Shown piece after piece: positions 29,866 through 43,929 of a stretch of 64,000 nt of DNA. The stretch covers positions 9,068,501 to 9,132,500 of the forward strand of contig NC_092520.1 in NCBI RefSeq assembly GCF_037038585.1, given 5' to 3'. Numbering within the stretch: the first letter of the stretch is position 1; each line of letters starts with the position of its first letter. The notes under the pieces are model-generated. The model worked only from the letters and a program-made list of their open reading frames with translations, ran no database searches and was not told where the DNA came from. Origin of the DNA: Patagioenas fasciata. Lineage: Eukaryota > Chordata > Aves > Columbiformes > Columbidae. The position numbers were made by a program, and so were the translations under genes.

Positions 29866-32800
29866 CACTGAATACACACCTCTTCAGTCACTGTGTTTTC
29901 AAAGTTAAACTAAACTAAGCCACCATGAATAAGACCATCCAACCTCCTTTCCCCAAGCCTCTGCTAAGTTCTGTAGAGAAAAAATACCCAACTGCGCAAA
30001 CCTGATGAAAGAATTTAGGTTCTGTTTTCAGACACTGACTCCACTTCAGCCCTTGAAGGGTCAGGTGTCCTACTGCTGACATTTCCGTGGCATTAGGGGC
30101 TCGCTCCAAAAGGTGGTGAAGTACAATCTGGCAAAACACTGCAATATCTACTTCCCATCTGAAACCAGAACTTCTTGGGCCCCTGGACTCATTACACCAT
30201 GGGAGGAGAGTTAGGTGACTTGGCACACAGTAAATGCAAGTAATTAGTCCCCCAAATAATTAATTCATTAATTTAACCCAAACTAAATCCAGCTTGTTTT
30301 TTAGCAATATATTGTCATTCAAATTAGCAGCAATGTAGCTCAAACCTTTTCCCTAGGAAAAAGCAGTAATTCATCCAAAACTGATAAAACTAAGACTAGT
30401 TCAAGTAAAAACTGTTGTCCAGCACCATTGATCCAGATCCTAGGTAGCAAACAACAAAGAGTCTGTACAAGGAAGATGTAGACATGACTCAGTATTTCAC
30501 TGAATCATTGCAAACAGGAAGAGGTTGTTTCATAAATCATGTGTCATTTCCATCCCTTGAAAGCCCAAATGGTTACTAACAGGTCATTACAGCAAAGAAT
30601 CACACACAAGATTTTCCATATCATTAACCTGAAGCAGAGCACGAGTGCAGATAGCTCTGTACAGTCTGGTGTGGACTGGGAACTGTTCCACAAGTGCCAC
30701 GGCACCTGCTGGTGTCATGAATACATCCCCGTGTCTGCAACAACTTGGTCTCATCCTGCTGACCCTGTTCCTCTAATCATTCTCATGGCATTTCTCTGCA
30801 TTCAAATACATCAAATGCATCAAGCACCATTCTCTGGAAACTGGTTCAAAAGGTCTGATCCCTGCAGAAGAGGAGGATGCGAATCCTATTCATGTGTGTT
30901 TGGTGTTGTCTGCGGTTTGCGGAAGGGAAAGCCAGAGGTTACCTGTTGTTTGTAGACATTCCGGAAGGTGCTGCTTCAATCTTCAGCTTGAGTTGGTCAC
31001 TATGTTGGCTGTTTCTGCAGAGAGGAATGCTGTCTGCTCTAATACACAGATACTAAGGTCTCATATCCGTGCTGTATTTCTGAAATAGTTCAAAATGAAG
31101 ACTGCTGGTACTCAGCTTTTTTGAAAATTGAGGAACTTTATATACTAATTCAGTTTTGAAAACATGGGTTCTGAGTGGTAAACTGAAATCAACGACAGGG
31201 ATTATTGAATTCTTGTTCAAATCTTTAAAAAATGCTTAAGTATGCATAGGAAAATTCTCAACATCCAATGCAGAATATAAATCACTGTATATTAGAACAT
31301 GATAATTTATCACCACTATTTTTTATTATATACAGCTTCCTCACAGATTTCCAGTCAACAACAGCCTGAACTACTTATACTTGTGCAACTGCTCCCATGT
31401 GGAATTCCACTTATTTCAGACAAGTTAATTACTATCTACTAATTATGTAACTCACTGCCACACTTTATGGATCTGATTTCACATCCAATGGCATAAAATC
31501 TATTAAGTGTCTACAGACCTCTAAAGATGAGGTAGTTTATTGCCTAGTATTAGCAAGACCAGCCTGTAGACACAGCGGGTGAGATGTAGCTTAGCTAAGT
31601 GTGTAGGTTGGAAGTCTAACTTTAAGCCAGTCTAACCTCTGCTCCCTCTGCAGCCAACAGAAAGGAACAGAAATCTCACGGGACAAATTAGTCTCAGTGT
31701 AACACAACATGAGAATTGAGCCCGTTCCTGCATAAGAATTACATCATTAACTAATCGTAAACTGTTGCACGTAGTGGGACCCCACATGAGAATAATTATA
31801 CATGTGCAAATGTTTGGGGTCAGGCTCCTGCTAGCTTGTGTTCTGCAAACTTAGATTTTTATATTAAGGGAAGAGGTATTGAAATCAACCTTGGGATGTG
31901 TGTGGTCCCCTGCACAGAGCATAAGGAAAGTCTCAGCACAAACTGCGCACCTGTTAGGCATCTGATATTTGGTGAAAGGAAGTCCATTCACTACTAGTAT
32001 CTTAAATTTCAATCCCTAATAAATGCTAGAACACTGCCAATTTATTCAGAGAGCTGTCTCTTTCAAATACTCTGGTCCTGGACTAAAGTGGTTCCCAATC
32101 AACAGGACTGGTATCTCAAACCTGTCTTCCTAAATTGGTTATTGTCATCTAGAATAATAATGTCAAAGCAAAACAAACACTGAGGGAAAGCTCAAATGAA
32201 AAATCTTTGTTAATTTCTTATAATTACTACCCAGACAACTGGAGGATTAGGAAATAAAGGAAGCACTAGGGCCATCATTCTCAATACTCAGTCTGTGAAG
32301 TGTTTAAATATTGAAGTGACATATGGAGGGTCTTAGAGCCACCCTCTGCTGACAGACACCCACAAGCAGAGTGGACCAGAACTCTATGCTTTCACAGCTC
32401 CCACAGACCAACACCTCACACATGCACTTTGCAGCTCCCTATTCAGATACATTGAAGGCTCCAGCCCAAGGTGTGAGCAGGACACGGGGGGGACCACAAA
32501 CAGCTCTGCCCTTCCCTGGCTCCCCTGGCAGCTGCATCCAGCCCAGGTTTAAATGCCACCACATCCCTCGGGGGGTCAGTGATGAAGACAGTGATTTACA
32601 ACTGCTAACACCATCAGTGTTCTCTGTGCTGCTCTGCAGGCAAAACAGATGGGCTACTAAACCACAAACCCTACATGAGCACTGACTGGATGAGCATGTG
32701 ATACACTCATTTCAAATGAAACACAAATCTGATGTTCCTGTTTTGAAAATCAGGGTTCCCTTTGCGATTTTTACTGTTTTCTAAAGAGACAACACAAAGC

Positions 32801-35470
32801 CACTTCATGTCTCGGACTCAGAAATGTGAATTTATCCAGTGATGCCACAAACTGGTTATGAAAATGGATTAGTTAAAACTGTTTCAAACACCAAAAAGTT
32901 GCATTTTATCTACAGATGGCTTCCAATATCTTAATTAAAGTTGGAGGAGTAATACATTTATCAGTGCATAAAAATGGGGGGAACCCTACAGAGGTACTGC
33001 TAAGTATTTGATTCTCCTCTTTAAAATGTTTCCAACTAGCTTGCTGAGAGATAATAGTTTTTAGACAGAATGGTGTAGGTGTAACATTCTAAGAGGGGCT
33101 GGGTTTGCCCAGCCTGCTGACCAGTTTTTGCACTGTTGTGTTTTAGTGGGGACTGGTTGGTTCCCAGCAATACTGTGATTCTGCATCTTCACTGGAGATA
33201 TGCAAAACGGCTCCTGTCTGTAAGGTATTTGAGGCAACTGGGTGCAGAGATCCATTTGTCCTCAGGTGCCATCAGTTTAGGTAATAGAAGGTGCTACTTA
33301 AAATTTTTAAGATGCAGAGGTTAAAAAAATATGACACTCTGCACACAGAGAGAATTTCTCATCTACCTTTTAAGTGTCATTCCAGCCCTTCCTCCCCCAA
33401 AAAAGATTTAACGGGAACCATAAGATTATCCTCCCCCCAGATAAGAGATGCCAAGGCAGATAAACAGCAGCAAGATATTCACACAAACACCCTCCAGTGC
33501 AAAACACGGTGCTGAGGTGTAAATGATTTGCCCACTGAATGTACCAGAAGATCCAGGTCCTCCAAAGTTTGAGCTCCGTAACTCCTGTGTTTTATAACCC
33601 AACATTACATTTGTTATTCAGATATTCCTGACTTATCCAATGAGGCTATATGCAGCTGTACTATAAAACATGAGAGAAAAGCCTGCTAAGAAATGTGCTT
33701 TTATGTACAGGCATATAAATAAATCATATTTGTGCAAAATGGAGAAATGTAATTAAGTTATGTGGAATATATAGGGATTCTCTAGGACTTATTTAGCTGA
33801 AATATCTAACAAAAAAGTAGAAATGTATAACATGTCTTCCTCCTATCAACACCCGCTCTGAAGGACTCCTGGAAAAAGTGCAGATCCACCTCCACATTTA
33901 AAGTTCATCAGGGCTTTCTTACTGAGCAAAGGATTTCAAAACCCCATTGCAAGATTGCCATGATAGGACCATGGAAGAGTATCTGACCATGTTTCCACTG
34001 AAGAAAAGACCAAGTGCTTTGTCAAATTTAGCAGAGGTCACAGAAGACTCTACAAAGGTATTTCTTGAACCTTGTCCACATTAATGTCCCTTTTGATACA
34101 ATCTGCGAAAGGACCTGCAGCTTTTTTTCCACAGTCAGCCAAAACACATCCAGGCCTCCTTTAATCTACAAACTGCTTGTGCTAAAAGGCCACATTCAAG
34201 CAGCCATTTTCAAACAAGAACAGGAATGAGCTTGAGGTGCGGGGGGGTGGAGCAAAGAAACCACAGTGACCACAAAGCCACAAAGGTGGACGACGGCGCC
34301 GGTGCCGCTTAAAACTGGTGTCCCCTCACCTCCATCGTGGGATGCTGGCTCCCACCACCCAGGGTAGGGGGTGCATGAATGGCAGTGCCTGGTCACAGCT
34401 CCACAGCAGCTCTGGAGCTGTTTGGGACATCCCAATAGACAACATGTGAAGGAGGACTCCTTCCTCCAAACTTACTTTCTTCTTTATAATGATGGGATGC
34501 AATAGCTGTAATTCTGCAGCCACTGGAATCAGCAGCCCCACACAACTGTGCAAGTGAGGAATTATCCGGAGGTTTCTCACACACACCAAGGTATAACCTA
34601 CAGATTGAACACAGAGTGCGAAGTGCTACATATGAGTGACAGGGAGATACTGTAGAAAGGAAAAAAAATCCCGAAGTTTGGCAAGTCTATGTGTTGGCAC
34701 AAAGCCTCTGTTAACACCTGTGTATCAGCTAGAAACAAAATAGTGACCAAAGCCAAATGCAATTTCCAGGCGGTGGACAGGAGCAAAGTAAGGCCTTGCA
34801 CTCCCTGCTGCGTCACTGAACAGTAAATCGGGTGAAGACTTCTGGAGTCACCACATTGCACCCCACAGAGGTGAACGCTGCCAGAAGGTCGAGCACGTAA
34901 CACATTGCCACAGCAGAGAGAAAATCCACATTTCCTTCGGGAGAAATCTAAGTGACAGCTCCACTGTACCCAAGAGGCAGCTCCACCCATACCAGAAAGC
35001 ACAACTGGCGCATATTCCAAACCCTTGATCTTGGCTGCCATGATTCGTACCTAAATTGGTATCAGATAAGAGAACAGACTACAGCAAAAGGTTGGGATAT
35101 TTGCGATACCGTCAAACCTACGTGAAGGAGGCTGCCACGCCGCTCAGAATGAATGGCAGCAATGTTATCAACCCCGGAGAGCCAAACGCTGACGTGCGGA
35201 CAGAAACTTGTGAGACCCCATACATACCTGCTGCCATGGCCACGCATGTCACATGCCTCAGTACTCAGGACAAGGTTAATCTGCAGCCAAAGAACCTTCT
35301 CAAGGGTGAGAGTTTAAAAGACATGACATGATTAGACATTTTAACAGAACAAGATGATTCACACAAACTGTGTTAGTTGGGGACCAGACTTTCAGGCTCA
35401 AACTGTCCTCAAGAGGAAACAGCTACTCCATCCCAAGAGTCTGTTGGCAACGCAGAGCTCCTCTATTTCT
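29866..35470. other. Intergenic sequence, no gene recognised
   Basis: Long unclassified stretch. Open frames up to 147 codons (for example minus strand 35,041-34,598) show no domain I recognise. A tRNA-like box arrangement near 31,590 was considered and rejected. No mobile element was identified. Confidence 0.55.
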
Positions 35471-35479
35471 CCATGATTC

Positions 35480-35665
35480 CCCATGCTCATTAATTTACAT
35501 TTTAGAACATGTTAATTTATAAATTATTATTTATCAATATTGGCAATATATGTAAATTAATATTTATATACATATATGCACCTATTTCCAAGTATGTATT
35601 TCTAAATATATTTGCACTATTAAAATATTTATAATGATTAATTTACAAATTAAATATATTAAGAG
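35480..35665. repeat. AT-rich low-complexity patch
   Basis: About 185 bp is dominated by TAATTTA, ATTTATA and ATATATT words, with little G or C. It could be a nuclear-matrix-attachment-type sequence, but composition is the only evidence. Confidence 0.6.
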
Positions 35666-38600
35666 TAAGCAAATCCATTTGTTTTCATTGGAGCACCTAC
35701 TAAAATAAGTTATTCCCTCACTCATTTCCAGGAGGTAGCACTGGGACAGCAGCTGCTCCAGTTACAACTGAACCTGGAGACAAGAGCAGCTGTCAGTGGG
35801 TAGGAATTTTAGGAGGTTAAACAGACCTCACTGATACAGGTTGGTAAAGCACGACTGTCCTTCATCCCCAGTGGGACACAGCACCTCCTTGGCTGTGCAT
35901 TCACGTGAGGATTGCATCTGCCGCTGCCTCTGATTTGTTTTTCCAGGAAGGTTAACAACAGCAATGACCTAACTCTTAAGGGACACAATTACTATTTTAG
36001 TTGACATTCACTAAAGCAGAGCAAGTACAGGGAGGCTGCTGCACGTCACTGCGAAACAGCTGCCACCATGTCATCCTCATCAGAGGACAACGCTCACCAT
36101 TATCAGGACAGAGGCAGTAAATCATATTTATGCTCTAAGGGAATTTAGAGTGGCAAAGCTGGCTTCGCTTGTATCAGGAGCACTGCAAAAATGCCAATGT
36201 GGAAAGCTGAGTTTAGGCTTTTTATCTATATGTGAAACGTTTTAGTGCCTAATTCTCTCTCCGCAGATGTACTCTGCCATTAAATACAGAAGGAATATTT
36301 GGCAAAGTGTGCAGAGATAACATACAACTCTCCAATAAGAATCCAGTTCCATTGCAACGTAACAAATCTGTACTCTCTGGAAGTTATAAAAATGTAGGTG
36401 TAGACTGCTCCACATCATTCTCCAGCTCTCTTCTCCCACTGGGATTTGTCAAGACTATATCTGGCCATTGCCAGTGCTGCCTATAGACATCAGGGCTGCT
36501 CCAGCTGCTGCTGCCCGGTCAGGAGGTTGCACACATCAAAACATTTAGCTGGGTCATGAGACCTGGAACAGAAAACAGAGTTAACAAAAGCATCCATGTG
36601 CACAGGGGACAGGTTGCTGCTCCTCCCCCACAAAATGAAATACATTCCCAGACACACCATTTAATGGGTCAAGAGGCTACAGCAACAAGCTGAACGACTC
36701 CCAACTTCTGCTGTGCACCAGGTCAGCTATTTTTAGTGCCGTGTTGCAAATGCTCTAAACCAGTTCACTAACCTGACCCTGGTTTTAGAAAGCCGCACAA
36801 CTACAGACCTCATCTACTTCCACCCTGAACCACAGAAAAGCACATGGAAGGGTGTAATGCACTTATTAAGACACTGATAACTCACGGTGCTGCTCTCTAG
36901 AGAATTGTGTTGGCATGGGAGGGCGAACGGGAAAAGGTAACACCAAACCCCTTAAACCAGCAACGCCACCAAAGCCTTTGCAAGCCCATTTTTGGAGAGC
37001 TCAAAGCAGCAAGACAAGGTAACATGCCTCCTGGGAAAGCATGCCCAAAGAGACTCTCTACTGGATACAAACCAGCCCTGATATGGAAGAATGCAGACGC
37101 TGGGAGACAACAGCTCTGCTTTCAGCAGGGTGGCTTAGTCAGCATTATACATCCATGTTGAAAAACCCCACCTGGATCACATCAGACCCACCATGAAAAA
37201 TGTGAACTCCTCACCATGAGAACCCCAGGTCTTGTGTATGCAGAAGAGCAAAGTTCTGAAGAGATTCTGGGTCATGTAACTCAGTAATACGATTGATCCT
37301 ACTGTGTCCATTTTAAAGCCTCTGCAAGAGCAGCGTAACGCTACCTTGCCCATGAAGTTGTGCAACAGGAAACCGAGGGCTGCCAGAGCGGCCACTGAAT
37401 TCCTGGTGAAGAACCAGGCTTATGTAAACCTGACCTACGTGGACTGGGGCCAGGAGGTGATGGTTAGCTGCTCACCAGCACTGACTGTATTCTTAGGACA
37501 CTGCATGTAAATAACTTGACAGAATGGAGCAAGTGAAACCATGCAAGTGGAAACTTGGCCAGGAACCTGAGATACTTACTGTTGTTCCACTGTTTTGCAG
37601 GAAGAGGTATTTGCAGAGAAAAAGAAACTAAAACCCAACAAAATGCAGCACATCAAACTGCAATACACACCAAAAAACCCACCCATAAAAAGCCTAATAA
37701 GGCGGCAAAAAAGAAACAACCAATGATAACGTGCAGAATGGCTAAAAGCTGGGTAAACAGCAGAGACCAAGGAAAGGAAAAGGAACAAATCCAGAGAATT
37801 CTGGCACAGGAGGTGCTATTACTTGACACCCTCCACGGTGCTGTGTGCTTTTTCGCAATGCAGCGTTAACTTACCCAAAAGGAAATGGTGTGTGTGAAGC
37901 AATGATCTGATGGCAATACTATCACTTAAGTACGCACATTGCCAATACTTCTATTTTAACCTGAGTGACATAGGAAGCAACACACAATTCTGTGTCACTG
38001 CATACAACTAGCCAGAGAACCCGAGAACACTGGTGTGCATCATCAGGGACTCCAGCATAACCATTCAGTTGCAGGACTTTCTTAAAAAATCATTGTGCAT
38101 AGTTTGACACAAAATTCCAGTTGTTAATTTTTTTCCTGGGGCTATGGCCTTCGCAGACTCCCAATGTCAAACAGTTTTCCCTACAAACCTCAAAACACAA
38201 ACAGGGACAAGCAAGAGTGTCAGCAGACTGCTCAAATTGCCTTTGTCACAGCATTCATCATCTCCCAAAACGCGTTCTTTCCACAAACATGTTTCTAGTG
38301 GGCTTATAATTTCAGAATTTATGTCACCATTCAAAAACAATTCCCTGCTGCCTCTCCTCCCATCTTTTTTAATCAGAGGAGTAAGTTAGTAACATGAGGA
38401 TTTATCAGCTCACATACAACTTCTTTGGTACAGCCAGGCACATCCATAGAACAGCACCAGTTACCAATTCAGTTCACAACAAAAGACCTTTCCAGGATTA
38501 GCAGCATCCCACCGAGGTCCACACCTAGTGTAAGCCCATCGTAATGCCCTTACCTACCTTATTTAATGAAGGGTTTGATCAGGTTTTGTGCTGAAGAGGG

Positions 38601-41600
38601 CAGTGCACACACACAACAGCATAGCTCACATTTCCTTGTTTCATGTGGAAGCGCCCACTGTGGCTAGGAAAACTAGAACCTGGGCAACCGAAGGATTTAC
38701 ACTCAGCCCTGAAGCCCATCCCAGCCATATTTGCGTGCCAGAGCCTCCAGCAACACATGGGTGCCCAACACTCTTGTTCAGCGCAGCCCTGTGGCCAGTC
38801 AGTCACCTAGCTCTGCAAGAGTTCAGTGGACCAAGCAACGCGATTTCAAATTCAGGAAATACTCTTATTTGATGAAAACTGAAGCTGTTTAGGTGGTCAT
38901 GAACTCCAAAGCTGCATATATGCTTTCAAGAGGCATGGTCTGCCTGCAACTGCATGCTTTTCAATGGCTATCTTAAGCCATCCCACCTTATCAGATACAT
39001 TGACTCATACCAAGAACCAGCTGCAGATCGCTGTTCAGCACATTTCCCCCACTGCTGTAGTGTGCCTTTCCAAAAAGAGCTCCCCACAACTGGAGTCTCT
39101 TACACTCTAACCACCTGCAGTTTTTCCAAGGCCCATCACAGTGCCCTGATCAGCACTATTCCGGTCCCCTTCTCCAGCATCTACAATAAAAGCAATTTCC
39201 CATTTCAGTGTTAGATGAGCTCTCCTTGTAACTCCCTTGAAGTTGTGGAAGAAACTTGAGTTTTTCTCTTCTCAAATGAGTTCTTTCAGATACCAGCTCT
39301 TACAAACCCAAGGGATCTGCAGCAGCCTGCACACCCCCTCCTGCTGTGTAACTGCTACTGAACCGCTGCCGTGCTCCGGTCGAAGAACACGTCCCTGCTA
39401 CCTGAAGAGGTTCTTGACTGCTCCTAAGAGCACTCTTCTTGGGCTGAAAGACTGAAAAAAGTTAGCACTTTATAATCAGTCACTAGAATTATTCTCAGGG
39501 AAGAATAAACTTTTTAGGCTATACAGGAACAGGAAGTTCTTCCAGAAATGGGTTTAACAGCTGCATCCCCATGATCTCACTAAGAACACTTAAAGCACAG
39601 AAGCCTTCCACTCTTACCTGTTTTTTTTTTGCAAGCTTTCCCTGCTCAAGAACAAAGTAGACAATGTGTTTTTCTGTATTGTCATCATTAAGATACTTAG
39701 AAACGATAACACACTATGGAAATACTTACCTATTTTACCCAACTAAATTCACTCACCTTTCACCTTGCAGCCCTGGACACTCTTTGGGAAATAGCTCCAC
39801 GTGAGACAATTACATACAAAAAACCGTCATAGCAGTTTCTTCAGCCTCCAGAATCCGAGCAGTACCTTCGATGTTAAAGAGTTTACACCCTTCCCCCACA
39901 GGCTTTGAAGTAAGCAGTTGGTCAGTGCCACTTGAACTCTCCCCCTTCTTCCAAGGGGACTGTGGACAACTAAGGGATGTTAGTTATTAACTGCTGGGAT
40001 AATTAAGAAACAGGATTTTAAAACAAAACTTATTTGCCAAGAGTAGCATAGATCATGTCAACCACCCTTAGAAACCATATTCTACTTTCTGAACGCACAT
40101 TAAAAATCTTTTCATCTGATGAATTAGCATATCAGGAATTGTATAAGGGCTGGTAATCAACTTGCAAGAACTGAGACAACCCCAACACCTTGCCAGTTCT
40201 CCATGCTGCACTGACACCATGACAGAACATCAGCCACCTTAAAAATTGTATTCGTACACTCAATCGTGTAAACTTGTATATTTCTCAAGCGGACTGCAGA
40301 GCTGTTTTTGGTACACTACCCAGTATAGCTCCATGTATAGCATCAAAATCCTTGAAGTTTTCAGTAGAAGCAAGAATGTGTCAGAATGAAAGCTGAAATA
40401 TGAAGCCTGGTTTCTACATACAAACTTAGATTAAGCCGTTTGTTCTTTGAGCAAAGGCATCACACATTCCTACTTATCCTCACCCTCCACATCCCTCTTG
40501 CAGGGTGTTCCAACCGCTTCTGATCTTCAGCACAGTGGGTGGCTGCTTACCTGAGTCCACTGTCACCAAAATCACTTTAGTAACAAAGACAAAACACAGC
40601 TTCTGCAGTGTAGGATGTCAGCCATAGTAGTCCGACTATAGACAAACATCAGCTCCACAGGCTAAGGGCCACAGAGACACTGGAAGATGTTTTCATTAAG
40701 TGTTATACCAGAATGTACCCATGTATTTAAGAAATGCCAAAGGTAGGCTTTCAATTCTATTGTCACCTTACGTCTTTCCACATGAAATGCTGAGACAACA
40801 CTTGTTTCTGCAATAGGACTGTAAGCTTCCTGTGGATCTTGCAATTAAGACCTGTTGGGTCAGAACGGACTTGGACATGAGCTCTTTCAAGTGCGCAGAG
40901 TATCCAAGTTTGAGACGTACAACACAAACTTCAAAATGAACACCTCAGACAAGTTGTCATCAGTAAGTATAATCCAGACACTGACAAGTATCAGACACTC
41001 CCAAACGGATTAAAGTGAACTGCACAGACAGAAAACTATTCTACTTGTGTCTTGCATCAGGCATTCAACTGGGTAGTTTACGAAGTCAGTTCCTTTTTTC
41101 TACATTTTCATCTGCTATAGCAACTCTCAGCTGAGACATCAGTGGCATCTATATCTTCAGGTAAAGAAACATGGTATGAACAATAAAATAAAATTATTTG
41201 TGAAGCAGGATGCATCCTTGTCCTCCCCAGAGCAGCACCACTGACACAAGGGGGAAGAGGAAGAAGAAAGGGAATTGATGCAGGTGAAACCAGTTGTTTC
41301 TAAACCAGTTTAAATAACAAAAATACCATCATTAAGGTCAGTAGACTTACCTTGGAGAAAGATTTTACATACATGTCTTCTACCAGTTACAGAAAAAGCG
41401 AGCCCCCCGGCCAATTATCCCACTGAAATACTTAACATAATTACAAAGGTCTAAGCACAGGCTTGTAGTCTACAGTGGGCAACCACTGTGACAGAAATAA
41501 TCACACCACTGCCCCTCTTGCCCACAGAATATCTAATCTAAAGGTATCTGCATAAAGAATAAGAAGTAGAAAAGAAATACAAGGGACTGTACTTGTAACT

Positions 41601-42837
41601 CAGAATTCTTCAGATGTACACAACTATTACTGAAAGTTGCAGCAGCAACAGAGCATTATGTTCCCTCCACTCCTTCGGTGATGAATATGGCAACACTGGA
41701 CAAGCTGGGCGTGGAGAGAAGCACCTCCTGTCCCAGGACACCGGGCATTTCACAGAAAGGTAAGTAACTGGTTCAGATTCTTTAGCTATAAGGAGCTGGA
41801 TTTAAAGAGACAGAATAACACCACACGTTGCTGTAATATCAACAAATCTTGAAAGGCTGCAGGATTCACACTAAGTAACTGCATCACAGAATATCTCATA
41901 ACATCCTTTCTCCATCATTTAAACATATACGGAGGTAAACACATTACTACACCCCTGCACTTACTGTGAGGCAATATCCTTAGTAAATGCATTGTACTTA
42001 CCTCCAGGAGGAGCCAAACTATGAAATAAAAACTCACAACTCTGCTTTTCCTGAGCTATACCACTACTAGACTTTAGCCAAGACTTCCAGTGAGCCTGTG
42101 AAGCTCTTCAAAACTGTTTTCAACGGAGTTATCTTCTTGAAGCAATAAAGCACTTTATTTCACAGGAATCAGCTGTAACTAGAAAAGGTGTTATTTCTAA
42201 AATCATGCAATAATTTCAGTGTCCTCCCTCCCAGTTTTGAGCAAAGCTCTTCCACATGTTATTTCAGGAAACTACAGTCCTCTTAAGCCTAGAAGAGATT
42301 TAATTAATCTCCCCTTTGGTGAACAGATCATTTCCCATTCCCTGAAGCAGAGACCAGCACAAGCCGCGATAGCATTTGGTACAGGAAAGTCTACAATCCA
42401 CAGCTCAGAATCTAGCCTACCTCCTACAAGCCAGCCAGAGGGTGCGATTAACCTCAGACAGCACCTGGTCTGCTGGCTAAACTATGAAAACATCAGACAG
42501 CAAGCACAGGTAAGAAAACAGAGAGGTTAAGTTAGTTTGACTGCTCTCATACCAGGCTGAGGTCTGACACCATCTCATCCATTCTCTCAGCTTTTCCAAT
42601 GGACGCACAGAGAGCAGGTACATTTAGGAGGGAGCAAAGCTCCTCTGACTGGCCACACTAAACCACGTAATGTCAGCCAAACATTATTAGTGCAGTTATC
42701 AGACAGAAGCAACAACCCTTAAAAGAGCCGCAAATCAGCAAGCCCAGGGTGTCACCCAGGGTGTGACAAAGTCACAGCCCAGCTGAGTGCCCCCCACACT
42801 GAGGCCAGGCCCAGAGCCTAGCTCCGCTCTCCACACA
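35666..42837. other. Intergenic sequence, no gene recognised
   Basis: Unclassified DNA leading to the second CpG island. A strong plus-strand donor-like AAAG|GTAAGTA sits at 41,759/41,760 after a short open reading, which might mark a non-coding RNA exon. No protein-coding exon was recognised. Confidence 0.55.
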
Positions 42838-43165
42838 GAATCACAGAATATCAGTGACTGGAAGGGACCTGGAAAGCTCATCCAGTCTAACGCCCCTGCC
42901 GGAGCAGGAACACCCAGCTGAGGTTCCACAGGAAGGTGTCCAGGTGGGTTTGAATGTCTGCAGAGTAGGAGACTCCACAACCCCCCTGGGCAGCCTGGGC
43001 CAGGCTCTGTCACCCTCACTGAGAAGAAGTTTCTTCTCATATTTAAGTGGAACCTCCTGTGTTCCAGTTTGCACCCATTTCCCCTTGTCCTATCACTGGT
43101 TGTCACCAAGAAGAGTCTGGCTCCATCCTCTTCACACTCACCCTTTACATATTTATAAACACACA
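42838..43165 (-). repeat. CR1 LINE fragment next to the second CpG island
   Basis: The plus strand reads CACAGAATCACAGAATATCA, then GTGACTGGAAGGGACCTGGAAAGCTCATCCAG. It continues GGGCAGCCTGGGCCAGGCTC, CCCATTTCCCCTTGTCCTAT and CTTTACATATTTATAAACAC. This is a CR1 3' region in reverse complement. It abuts the GC-rich promoter region, and a long apparent open frame running from it into the CpG island is accidental. Confidence 0.93.
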
Positions 43166-43929
43166 AGCCCGTCCTTCACCCCAGGGCCGGGCTGCTGCCC
43201 CCGGCACTCTCAGCCCCGCACCGAGCCCCTCTTCCCCAGCAGCACGACCCCCAGGCCACCGGGGCCCACACGTTCCCACCTTCCCCCCCGAACCAGCCCC
43301 GACCTGCCGCCCTCACCCGCGGCCCCACTCACCCTGTTCCCCCCGCACCCGCCCCAACGACTCCGCTCCCGCGTCCCGCCCGCCGCTCGGCCCCACTACC
43401 AGCCCCCAATTCCCTCTCCCACCTCGCCCCCACCACAGACGGGCGCTCCCCTACCAAGAGCCGGCGGGCACCAAGGGACAACCCGCCGCTACGCCATGTC
43501 CTTCGGGGCCTTTCAGGGCCCTCCAGAACCCGCCACAGCCACTCCTCAGCATCTCCCAGCTCTCTCATCCCCTCACACAAGCTCTTTCTGCCTTCTGAAC
43601 CAACACTTCGCTCCCACCCCCCCTTTTTCCGACATCTTAACCCGGCTCCCCAGCCGCTCCTCCCGAGCTAAAAGCGTCCCACGCCATCAACATGGCGGAC
43701 ACCGACACCTCCTTCCCCACCCCCTCCATCTCCCCGCTCCGCACAGCGCGGAGCCTGCCGGGAAATCGAGTTCCCACCCCGCGCTGCGCCGCGCGGCTGG
43801 TTCTCAGAAAACTACAAGCCCCAGAAGCCCCTGCGGCCGCCGGGCGCCAGCCAATGGGGAGGCAGCAGTGCGGTTGCTGGCTCCGCCCCGGCGGGCGAGA
43901 GAGGTGATGTCATTGCCCAGCGGGCGGCC

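Noticed and set aside
31580-31650. tRNA-like A-box and B-box words (TAGCTTAGCTAAG, GGTTGGAAGTC)
   Set aside because: The boxes are too close together and no cloverleaf with a paired acceptor stem can be drawn.
34598-35041. Minus-strand 147-codon frame beginning MAAKIKGLEYAP
   Set aside because: No recognised domain, no convincing promoter or splice context; may be chance. Expression data would be needed to revive it.
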